A DNA stretch of 64,000 bases from NCBI GenBank assembly GCA_963573385.1, contig CAUYLG010026770.1, positions 20,630-84,629 on the forward strand. The letters run 5' to 3'. This stretch comes from Cacajao melanocephalus (lineage: Eukaryota > Chordata > Mammalia > Primates > Pitheciidae). Below the pieces are notes generated by a model. That model saw nothing but the letters and a program-made list of their open reading frames with translations, did not search any database and was not told where the DNA came from. A program made the position numbers and the translations under genes. Within the stretch, counting starts at the first letter, position 1, and each line of letters opens with the position of its first letter. Below are positions 52,883 to 64,000 of this stretch, piece after piece.

Positions 52883-53535
52883 CTGAAAAGAGAGAGTCAG
52901 GCATTAGCAGACTTGATTTAATCGATATACATAACATTGCAAAATAATTAACACTATAATTGAAGAATACATATTTTTCAAGCAGACAAAAAACGCTACG
53001 AAACTTGTACACAAATTGTTCCATAAATAAACTCTTCATTCTGACCAATTAAGTTAGAATTCAAAAGTTCAGAAATATGAAAGTGCACATATGAAGAACT
53101 TAAGAGAAAAAGAAGGAATAAATAATAGTAGTTACCAAACAGTAATAAAAACTAAATAACACAAAATATTAAAATATAGTGTTATCTGGTTTAGGTGGTA
53201 CTTAAATAGAAAGGCTTAAATATAGAAAGCTTTAATGTACGTATTAGAAAAGAAGCAAACCTCAAAGTTATTGAGCTAATAACTTAAAAGAGGAGGAGGA
53301 AATGGAAAAATAAAAGAAGGAAGAGAAAAATGGTTTAAAAAAACTGAAGGAGAAACTAAGAAACAGAAAGAGAAAAACTAAGATAAGATTAAGAAATAAT
53401 CAGAAAAAAACCAGAATAGAGATTAACAGAAGGAAAAGATGGTTTTTACCAACATCTAAGAAAATAAGAAGTCCTCTGAGGTGTGTATTTTTTTAAATGA
53501 GGAGGTAGAAATAAGTTTTAGAAATGCAAAGGGCA
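52883..53535. other. AT-rich, nothing recognised
   Basis: Purine-rich patches occur near 53290-53420. No gene identified. Confidence 0.4.
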
Positions 53536-53539
53536 ACAT

Positions 53540-56500
53540 AGCTAAAGAAGCTGTGGAGATTAAACTGACGGCATCTATGTTATTTTACAAACTTTATACA
53601 ACACATTTGAAAAGTTAGATGGAAATAAATTCTAGAAAATTATAACTTATCAAGATTGGCTCAAATAGAAATGAGAAACTTAAAATTTTTTTGACAATTT
53701 AAGAAATTAAATCAGTAGTTACTAATTATTGGTAGTAAAATCTCCCACAAACAAAACACCAGACCAGTTGGTTTTACAACTGAGTTCCATCAAACATTTA
53801 AAAAATGAAACAAAAAATTTTACTCTTGTGCAAAATCTCCCAGAAAATAAAAAATAAAAAAAATTCACCTCTTCATTTTACATGACTAGTATAAACTTGA
53901 TACTAAACCAGAAAATGGTACTACAATAAAGGAAAAATTATAAGCCAATCTCACTCATGAACACAGCTGCAAACATGCTAAATAAAATAACAGGTTGCCA
54001 AATTGAACAGGTATAAAAAAGAAGTTTTACAAATCTGAGTTATTGTCAGTGTGCAAGACTAGTTTAGCATTAGAAAATTCATTAATGTAATTAAACACTG
54101 ATTAAAGGATAAAAACCCATGTGGTCATCTTAATTCATGCAACAGTTAAAATTATACAGGTATTCATGAATAAAAGTGTTAATAAATTGGAAATAAAAGC
54201 AATCTCCTATTGCAGTAACTAATGGTTAGAAAAAAACCTACATGCTAAAAAAAACATTCTTTTTAAGATCAAGAAAAAATCAAGGACATCTGCTGTAATC
54301 AATTCTATTCAACATTACATGAGATTTGTTAATTAGAGGTACAATGAAATAAAACTAACTAAATAGTATAAGCCCTAGAGAGGAAAAAAACAAAATAATC
54401 ACTTGTTAACTGTAAGGTTAGCTATGTAAAACCTCCAAAATATGTAAGGATGAATTAAAAGAATAAGGGTTTACATCAATGACAGACTGAATAAAGAAAA
54501 TATGGTACATATACACCATGGAATACTATGCAGTCATGAAAAGGAAAGAGATCATAGACACAAGGAGGGAAACAATACACACAGGGGCCTGTGTAGGGCA
54601 GGGAATGTGGGGGGAGGCACAGCATCAGGAAAAATAGCTAATGAATGTGGGGCTTAATACCTAGGTGATGGATTGGTAGGTGCAGCAAATCACCATGGCA
54701 CATGTTTACTTATGTAACAAATCTGCATATTCTGTACATGTACCCCAGAACTTAACATAAAATAAAATAAAATTTATAAAAAAACAAAAGAATAAGAGTT
54801 TAACTCAGTAAACTTGCTTGATACGAAATTAATAAAGGATAATGCGTTCTATACATAGTAACAGTTTTAAAACACAACATTTATATAAATAGCAGCAAAA
54901 TACCTAGATGTATATGTAATAAATGAAATGCAAGCATGTTATCTTGAAAATTGTAAAATTTTATTGAAAGAAAAGAAAGGCAAAATTTTCTTTCAAGAAT
55001 ATCTAAATAGATGAAGGAATACAATGTTTATGAATGGAAAGATTCAATGTCATCAAGATTCTGAATCTCCTAATAGTGATGTATAGATTCTATGCAATTT
55101 CAAACCATCCTAACAGTTTTTTTAATGAACTTGGTAAACAGATTTTAAAATTTGTATGAAATAAAAATGGGCCAAGAGTATTTAAAATCTCTGAAAAAAA
55201 TGTATAAAAGTTGTCTTAAAATATACTAAGATTTTGAATAAATTTATAGTAAGTAGCTTAGCGTGGCACTGGCATAGGCCTACATAAATAGATCAATGGA
55301 CTTAATAGACAGCTCAGAATAATACTATGCATATATGAAAATTCAGTATACAAAAGAGGTGGCATTCTAGTCAGTAAAGAGGCACTTTTCAGTAAATAGT
55401 GCTGGGAAAATAGGTTTAAATGTTTTTAGTGAAATTGGATTATTGGATTCCCACCTTACTACACATATACACAATAAACTGGATGATTAAATAGGAAAAG
55501 TCTAAAACATTTAGAAGACAACATGGAATATTTTTGTAACCTCGGGTTAGAGAACAAGATCTTTAAAAGACTCAAAGAGCTTAGACCTAAAGGGGGAAAA
55601 CGCATAAATTCAACTACATTAAGAAATCCTAATACAAAAAGAAATCATTAAGAAAATTAAAATACAAGGCACCAAGTAAGAGGATGTATTTGCAACATAT
55701 ATGACTAATAATAAACTTTTATCTAGAACACATAAAGAACTCCTAAAAATCAATACAAAGGACCTGAATTTCTTCTCCCAGCCGAGATGTAGTAACAGGG
55801 TCTAGATTTACTCTCTCACCTAAAACAACTGAAAACCAAACAAAATATAGGACTCAGTGAATTTAAGACGTGGCCTCAGACAACAAAGAACAGCAATCAT
55901 CCACAGCCGGAGAACAAATGAGCCCCGCAACTGCTCTATCATGTTACCTTGTGAAGTTTCCAGAACATAATGCAGAGAAGAGAAACCCAGTCCGGCAGAC
56001 TTCTTAAACTGAGGAGGCAAAGCTAAGGATCTAGGGAGACCATGATGTCTAGAATTCTCAGGGCACAGCACCAAAGAGGAAAGAGTTCCAAAGAGAGAGA
56101 CCATGGAAGGTTGTGCTTGAGCATGCAGAATACAGATCCAGGCACATGTGCGAAGGAACCATCTGAGTTTGATGGAAAAATCACTCAAAGGATAAGAGGT
56201 GACAGTACTCAAAACTCACATAGGAGTAGTGCCCTAGCAATCCTAAATGTCTATGCACGAAATAGCAGAGTTTCAATATACATGCAGCAAAACTTACAGA
56301 ACTGCAAGAAATTGACAAATCTGCAATTACATTTGGATATTTCCCTTTAAAAGGCCAATGAGACTATAGAAAAATGGATAAAAGATGTGAACAGTTTCTT
56401 CACAGAAGGGAAAACACACGACTCATAAACATTTCCTTAAAAAGGCAAGAGAGTGTTAAAAATTTGGAAAATGCAAATGAAAGGCACAATGAGATACGAT

Positions 56501-57200
56501 TCTACACCTACACAGTTGGCACACATTTAAAAGTTGGGCAGTATCCAGCGTAGGAGAGATTGATGCTCGGCAGGAATGTGTATACAGTGCTGGTGGGAGA
56601 ACAGTATGGAAACATCTACTAAAATTGAAGAAGCACATTTACCAAAACCCAGTAATTCACATACCATTGCATACCCTGCTTCTGCAATGGACCAGGAGAC
56701 ATATATATCCACGATTGCAACAGTCAGAGGGAAAAAGGAAAAAGAAGAAGAAAAAAAGAAAACCATTGAAATCAACTGAAATTTCCTTTGTTGGGACAAT
56801 AAATCAATAAACTGTAGCATATTTAGATAATAAAAGACTGTATAGGAGTAAAAACGAAGTAATTCTCATATGGATCAATGTGCATAAATCTCCCAAATAT
56901 AATATTGAGAGGGAAAAAGCAAGTCGCAAAAAACACACATAATACATTGCCATTTGTACAGTGTCCCAAAGTATGTAAAACTAAATAATAAGTTTTCGAG
57001 CTATATATTCTCATGTAGCAAGACTATATAAGCAAAAATTTGATGAATGCAAAATTTATCAAATTACCACTGGGCAGAGGGCTAGAGAGACAGTATTGGA
57101 AGAGGTTCTGGAAATGTGATGAGTATGTATCATTTTTAATATTATATACGGACATTATAAATATTATTTTATCTATTGTGTATCTAACAAAACCAATTTT
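53540..57200 (+). mobile_element. Ancient L1 (L1M/HAL1-like) ORF2 remains
   Basis: Decayed sense-strand ORF2 sequence: gagttccatcaaacatttaa, ggaaaaattataagccaatc, ataaatagatcaatggactt, then at about 56240 an endonuclease-like patch (LNVYARNSRVSIYMQQNL) and from 56350 the ORF2 3' end. The endonuclease patch comes after more C-terminal sequence, so at least two copies or a rearrangement are present. A younger L1 is inserted at 54474. Confidence 0.7.
54474..54785 (+). mobile_element. Young-type L1 3' end with 17-bp target duplication
   Basis: L1PA-like tail (ggaatactatgcagtcatga, caccatggcacatgttta, A-rich end) with an internal deletion near 54547. Flanks aaaagaataagggttta (54457-54473) and aaaagaataagagttta (54786-54802) differ at one base. 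Confidence 0.93.
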
Positions 57201-57639
57201 ATAATTTCATTGTTCACAGTAAAGGCTATTTATTGAGCACTAGTTTTCTGTCCACACTATACCAACAACTTACTTTAGCCATCCCATTTTTTCCCTCATT
57301 CCAACCTCTTGAAAATGCACTGTGATTATTCCAAATAAGTACTAAAGGAAACAAAGGAATGTAAGTATTGAGTTGATTTCCTGTGATCACATAACTGATA
57401 ACTGAACAGCAAAACATGACACCCTTACAATCTTATCCTTATCAACATCAATTGATTAACCTCCTTGAAGACTATTATTAATGCTTACAACTTAGGTGAG
57501 TCTTGAACAAAATGAAAATTTTTTGTGAATTTGTTTTGTTCAACATTTATACATTTCACAACTAATTATTGCATATCCACTGTCCATTAAGGGTCTCACA
57601 ATCTAGTTGATATTACGTAAAGACATTCTTAGACTATAT
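57201..57639. other. Non-coding, nothing recognised
   Basis: No exon or repeat identified. Confidence 0.4.
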
Positions 57640-57900
57640 TTGGCACGGTGGCTTATGCCTGTATCAGCATTTTGGGAGGCTGAGGTGACCATCCTGGCTG
57701 ACACGGTGAAACCTCGTCTCTACTAAAAACACTAAAATATTAGCTGGGAGTGGTGGCAAGCACCTGTAGTCCCAGCTACTCAGGAGGCTGAGGCAGAAGA
57801 ATCATTTGAATTTGGGAGGAAGTTGCAGTGAGCCGAGATTGTGTCACTGCACTCCAGCCTGGGTGACAGAGCTAGACTCTGTCTCAAAAAAAATAAAAAA
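57640..57900 (+). mobile_element. Alu element with left-arm deletion
   Basis: Sense Alu that jumps from gggaggctgaggtga directly to ccatcctggctgacacgg, missing about 35 bases of the left arm. Confidence 0.92.
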
Positions 57901-58294
57901 TTGTTGCATTAAAACCTGTTAAAAAAAAAAAACAAAACAGTGGGAAAATTAATGACAGTCACTCAACCATTAATTCTGTTGTTGGGGGTCAGGTATACTT
58001 GCCCAAGAGAAAACATTTTAAGGCAGGATGTTCAAAGATGAGTAAGAGTTCTCATCAGGGAAAGCAAGTGCATAATTCACTGACTGTGCGTGGGTAACTG
58101 GAGAAAGAAGGCACAGAGAACCAAACACCAGTTAGCTATGTTGCAATACGTTTGGCAAGAAATGATAAGATCCTGTGTTTTATTTTTAATAATTTGGAAG
58201 AAAATAAAATTGTGTTTGAAATTCCCATCCTATTAGAACATAGAAGGGATTTCCACAAAAATGTAAAATACTGATATTTTATCAAATATCAAAG

Positions 58295-58535
58295 ACTTCC
58301 CAGGCTGCAGAGGATTATGAAAAGAGCATAGGCTCTGGAGGTAAGTATAAATGAGTTTACGTCTTGTCTCTACCCCTTACTTTTTACATGACTTCTCTGT
58401 GTGTAAAATAGGAAGATAATATCTACTTCATAGGCTTCTAGTAGCCAAAGCAAAAATGCTTAGTAGTGTACATGGTGGATACTTAATAATATGTGCTCAA
58501 CAAGTATTAATTCTTTTCTACTCCCTTAGGCTCAA
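58295..58535 (+). repeat. MIR element
   Basis: aaaagagcataggctctgga, tgtgtaaaataggaagataa, ggtggatacttaataatatg. Confidence 0.75.
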
Positions 58536-60480
58536 TGCAAATAACCAGTTGTTGTTTGTTTTATTCTTCTCTGTGTGGCCTCCCTATTAATGCTAGAATG
58601 CACGTGTAGAAAACACTCTAACTATTAATATTTGCATACCTGCCTGTGGTTAAGAATCAATGTCTTGGCTTGTATAACTTGGTCTGTGGGCTTTCTGATT
58701 TAGAAAACATCATTGCAACTGGTATCATATCACTTTAACAATTGCCATGACAATGCCTTTGAGAGGTCACAGACCTATATAGACCCCTGCACAAAGGATA
58801 TCATGTCAAGTAAGAAATAAATAACTAAGGGGTATGGGTACATGTATACATGTATCTATCTGTTTATTCTTCCTTCCAAACCCAAAAATGACATTGCCAC
58901 GTCTCCTGCTTTTGGCAGTATTTCTGACTCTCCATCACCACATCCTTCTCTGAATACCCACTATGCAAATAACACACAGTGCTAGAGTCATTTTAAAAAT
59001 AGTTTTCTTTGGCCTTCTTTACTTTGAGCTCTGTCAAGGCAGGGTCCATATTTTACTGACCTGTCTGTGTCTCTCCAGGAATAAGACTCATGTATCAAAA
59101 TAGTGTATGCTCAGTAAAATGCTTTTTGAGTGGTGTACTTGAACATAAAATAGGAATATTGGTGTCTACTGTCTCATTGCTTCACAGACACATGCAGAAG
59201 TTATCTTCGTTATGCTTTTAAGTAATAGAAAATTCTTTATTTGAAAGGTGAAATGTGACTAAGAGTTAACCAAATGCCAGTATAAGTTGTGATCTGGTGC
59301 TCTTTCAGAAGAAAATATTTGTTTATACAACTAACATTCATTAAGTGTATTATGCATAAGTACTGTATGGAAAGCTTTGAGGCTGTGGTAAGCAAAAATG
59401 CCTTCATCTAGAAGCAGCACTCTGTACCCTAAACTAATCCTGACAGGACAAGAGCTCCCAAAATCACAAGGGAAACCACCACATCACATGGAAACACATT
59501 TTATTATCATGTCACAGGAGGATGGAAGTTTCCAGAAGGATCCCTCCAAGGAAAGAAAAAGAAACTGAGAAAATATCTGACGTGTTTGAGTAAATCAAGA
59601 CACAATTTACATTTGTGGCAGACAGTGGGCAAAAAAGTAAGAAAAGGATCAAATAAAAGGATGACAACAAAAACAATGACAATTATTAACTCAGACCAAA
59701 CAAAAATTCTACCTAAAAAAATTGGTCTTAGGACATTAGTTGTGCACAATGTTTACATTTAAAATGATGTAAGAACTGAGTAACAATTTAAACAAAATTT
59801 GTTAAATAACCAAATTAGAAAAATGGAGAAGAAAAAGTTTACTTTGTATAATGTTGTATTCAGACTAGAAAAAAAAATCATCGTTATATAATGGGAAGTC
59901 AATGTGTCATGTTTTCAACTAGAAAAATTAAATAACTATTTATGAATGTAAAAATACAATTAAGTACTGGCATCCAAGAACATAAGAAGCAGAGAAGAGT
60001 TATAAGGAAGATCATTCTTTGCTATTGAGTGGTATGACTCTCAATGTTCGACTCTCAATGTTCTATTTCAGTTTTTAAACCATGCACATGTATTACAGAG
60101 ACAAAACTAAACATTCAGTCACAAAAATAAAGATAACCACAAGAGAAGAGAAATCATAGACTTTTAGATCCCAAGTAGTGAGCACCTGTTTGCAGTTCAG
60201 AGAGGTATGACATCCCTTGGAGGCAGGTGGAAAGGAACAAGTGTCGTTTGATTGTCCGGATGACTGGGATGCTACTGATATTTAATGGCACAGCCAATAA
60301 TAAGGTGGAGAACAGCCAACACAACAAGAAACGGCGGTGTTGAAGGTCAGTAGCACCTCTCCCAGGAAACACTGCACTAGATGGGAAAAAGAGTAAAGCA
60401 AAACATAATGACGGTGGGAAAAGGTAGAAGAGGGGAAAGAAAATACAAAAAGAAACCATAGCATTAAAAAATATAACACA
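58536..60480. other. Non-coding with L2 relics
   Basis: L2-like 3' end at about 59015-59135 (gctctgtcaaggcagggtcc) and a further L2/MIR-like phrase near 59330-59410. No gene identified. Confidence 0.45.
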
Positions 60481-61205
<725 letters not shown>

Positions 61206-61675
61206 ACACACATGTGTATATGTGCCTATGCATATTTATATGTGTATGTATATGTACATTTACACATACAAATGATATACCCACACATATGAAAGAATGA
61301 GAGAGACAGAAATTCATATTCAACAACAATAAAATTATTTTCAAACACCCATATATAATTCATAGAGGCTACACACATGTGTATATATGTCTATGTATAT
61401 TTATATGTGGAGCATGCATATACACATATACAAATGACACACACACGTACAAAAGAATGAGAGAGACAGAAATCAATACTCAACAATAAAATTACTGTAA
61501 AATTGTATGGTACACACATATGTGTATATATGTCTTATGTATATTTACATGTGTGTGCATATATACACATACAAATAATTCATACATATGAAAGAATTAA
61601 AGAGACAGACATTTATACTCAACAATAGCAATAAAATTACTTTCAAACAGCCATATGTAATTCATACAGGCTACA
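61206..61675 (+). repeat. Three-copy tandem repeat, unit about 140-165 bp
   Basis: Copies start at 61206, 61371 and 61512. Each has (a) a TGTATA/CATATA-rich part, (b) gaatgagagagacagaaat or a variant (near 61294, 61454, 61592), (c) caacaataaaattact or a variant. Copies 1 and 3 also share an ending like tatgtaattcatacaggct, which copy 2 lacks. Confidence 0.88.
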
Positions 61676-63170
61676 TTATCTGACAACAAATCAGAAAAGA
61701 GGAAAAAAACAGGAGAAGGAAGGAAAAACAAAAAAGTAGAAGGAAAGAGGAAAGAAGGGAGAGAGGGTGGGAAAGAGAAAGTAGGAAGAAAGATTAACAC
61801 CAAAAAAATAAGTCTACATGCCACTTTCTCCAATCTATCTGCTTGGAATTTTAATAAATTCTAACTAAATCTTAGATTAAACAGGTAATAAAAGCAAAAT
61901 GATTTTAAGGAAAAATGTGTTACTAACATTGTTTTAAGAAAATAAACATCTTTAATGCAGCTAAATGCTTTAAAATGAACTTTTCCAAATTGGAGGGTTT
62001 ACTGTCCAGATTTTCGGAAATTTCTACCTTAGAAAAATAGGTAAGAGTTTGACTATGCATTATATTGTGCATGTTAGGTTATCTCATTCACAAAGGCACA
62101 GTGAAACCCTAAAATTAACTCAGCATTTCAAGAATCTTCACGCCAGGAATGCTCTAGACAAACGACATGCCTCAAGATTTCTCTGCTAAGAAATAAAGTT
62201 CCCCAGTCCTGCTGAGACCAGTATCTCTAGGACTCGAGAAGTAAATTACATTCCCAGGCTAAGAGACTCAAGCTCAGTCATACTTGCTTTTATCTCAGTG
62301 TGGAACTTAACAGATGGAAGGAGCCGGAATTCAGTTTTGTCACTAAGTTTAATTATTTCTTCAAGGTATGGGTGACTGGGTGATTGTGAAATCAGACAAC
62401 CTACATAGTTACTTCATGAGATATAAGTGTCCAAACTTGTCTTAAATATTTGAGAGTATTGACTTGATGGACTGTTTGTTTAAGATTGGCCTTTCCCTGT
62501 TCTGCCTACCAGGACATTCCCTCCCAGTACCCTCACCAACACACACATACACACACACAATAATTCCTCTGTAGACATAGCTATAACCTAAGTTCGTTTT
62601 TAAAAAGGATCACTAAAAATGACCAAACTAAAATAAATACATATTAAATTAATGCATTATCTAAATAACTGGTTTCCTGACATTAAAAGAAATACAGACT
62701 AAACGGCTGAATAACTTTACTCTCTCTCTCTTCCTCTGTCTCCTTCTTCCATTTATTCACTTAAGTACTTAACAGTATTTAAATGAGACTCTGAAATGAG
62801 ATATTGAAAGCTGAGTTGAGATAAATCAAAACAACTCTAAGATGAATAATACTAAAGAATACTAAATACATAAACTAGAAACAGTTATAACTAGTGCAAC
62901 ATACATGTGACAGATGACAAAATAGAATGTCAACTACAGCACCAAGATAACAATTAGTGTTTTGGGTGCTAGTCTAAGCTGCACGCAAATGCATTGTCCC
63001 CAAACAGGGGTCACAACACCTGACTCTTTCACCCACATCGGGGGTGGAGATCAATGAGGATTTTTCAAGAGGTATTTTCCAGAACTGTCTGTGTAATGTG
63101 AGTCTCATGCCTCAAAGAAAATGGGAAGATGAGTGCTTACCTTTCACTTCAGCCTAAAAGAGGACACTTG
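61676..63170. other. Non-coding, nothing recognised
   Basis: Purine-rich run at 61690-61795 and an (AC)n microsatellite at about 62538-62560. No exon or repeat otherwise identified. Confidence 0.4.
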
Positions 63171-63562
63171 CTATGGACAGAATAGTGTTTCTTCAAAATT
63201 CATATGTTGAATTTCTAACCCACAATACGTTAGCATATGACTGTATTTGTAGATAGGACCTTTAGAGAGGGAACTAAGTTAAAACGAGGCCACTAGGGTG
63301 GGGCCCTAGTCAAATATGAGTTGTGTCCTTATAAGAAGAGGAAGAGACAGCGGGGATGCAGGCACAGGACAAAGGCCATGTAAGGACAGTGAGAAGGTGG
63401 ACATCTGCCAGCCACGGAGACAGGCCTCCTGGGAAAACAAGCCTGCCAGCACCTTGATCTTGGAATTCTAACCTCCAGAACTGTAAGAAAATGAATTTCT
63501 GTTGCTTAAGTCTTCTAGTCTGTGGTATCTTTTGCAAGCAGCCTTGGAAGAGTAATTCAGCA
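63171..63562 (+). mobile_element. MLT1-type (MaLR) solo LTR
   Basis: Near-complete: gctatggacagaatagtgtt, gagttgtgtccttataagaa, caccttgatcttggaattct, gtctgtggtatcttttgcaa. Confidence 0.85.
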
Positions 63563-63884
63563 CTCAAATGAACTACTCAGAGTCACAGTATGTGTTCCCT
63601 TCAGTTGAAGGAATATGATGAATTGGAGTCTTAACTTCTACTAAGTGAATCAAGAACCTAAGAGGAGAACAAGAGGAAAGAAACAAAGAAGAGGAAAGGA
63701 TGAAGAAGTAAGGGAAAAACTGAAGATGGGTTAGGAGCCTCCTGCAGTCCTAGAGTCTGACTGAGAAAAGGATGCGCTTGTGTTTCCCCTGGACAAGACA
63801 CCACAAAGGGAAGAGAGTAAGCACTGTGATGCGTCAGCACCTTTCCAAGGAGGCCTACAAGGGCAAACAGAGTTTGTATTCATG
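63563..63884. other. Non-coding, nothing recognised
   Basis: Short purine-rich sequence at 63660-63720. No gene identified. Confidence 0.4.
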
Positions 63885-64000
63885 TCTTTTTTATTTTTAT
63901 TTTTTGAGACAGAGTCTCGCTCTGTCACCAGGTGCCAGGATGGAGTGCAGTGGCGCAATCTCGGCTCACTGCAACCTCCAACTCCTGGGTTCAAGTAATT
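63885..64000 (-). mobile_element. Alu element, cut by the window edge
   Basis: Antisense Alu beginning with a T-rich run and gagacagagtctcgctctgt. It has an extra caggtgc-type duplication near the start of the right arm and continues past the right edge. Confidence 0.93.

Noticed and set aside
55820..56212. 130-codon minus-strand frame
   Set aside because: It lies within ancient L1-like sequence in antisense and has no recognisable product.

Overview
The window looks like nuclear DNA of an anthropoid primate. It is AT-rich and mostly non-coding. It carries Alu elements with typical A-tails, primate L1 3' ends, THE1/MST-type solo LTRs, older MLT1-type LTRs, MIR/L2 remnants and DNA-transposon fossils. 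No bacterial-style operons, rRNA, tRNA or CRISPR arrays are visible. Several residues of the one recognisable protein differ from the human protein as I remember it, so a non-human primate, perhaps an Old World monkey, is more likely than human. This is inference.

The one securely recognised gene is GBA3, the cytosolic (Klotho-related) beta-glucosidase of glycoside hydrolase family 1, on the minus strand. Three internal coding exons are present: exon 2 (44636-44863), exon 3 (33986-34782) and exon 4 (33120-33243). Together they give residues 20-402 of a protein of about 469 residues, with no stop or frameshift. His120, Asn164, Glu165 (acid/base), Tyr309 and Glu373 (nucleophile) are all in place. 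The first exon (about 19 codons) and the last exon (about 67 codons) were not found and probably lie beyond the right and left edges. Intron 2 starts with GC instead of GT, in the good GC-AG context AAAG|GCAAGT. Almost the whole window is therefore intron sequence of GBA3.

Layout. 1-33,119: probable intron 4, with L1, LTR and Alu insertions, including an L1 that holds an LTR that holds an expanded TA/TG microsatellite and palindrome (5.6-6.6 kb), a THE1-type solo LTR with a perfect 5-bp target duplication (9.0-9.4 kb) and a 5'-truncated L1 with a perfect 16-bp duplication (12.5-13.3 kb). The stretch 20.4-24.4 kb is poor in recognisable repeats. 33-35 kb: exons 4 and 3. 35-44.6 kb: intron 2, with MIR, L2, MLT1 and hAT/Tigger relics. 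44.6-44.9 kb: exon 2. 44.9-64 kb: probable intron 1, with nested MaLR LTRs (49.6-50.2 kb), an Alu with two separate GAAA expansions (48.1-48.8 kb), a long ancient L1 field (53.5-57.2 kb) and a three-copy tandem repeat of about 140-165 bp (61.2-61.7 kb).

The most interesting unexplained signal is a possible small two-exon gene on the plus strand, antisense to GBA3 intron 1 (46127-46207 joined to 47118-47282). It has a good start context, plausible splice signals and an 81-codon frame that stays open across the junction. I do not recognise its product, and it could be chance.
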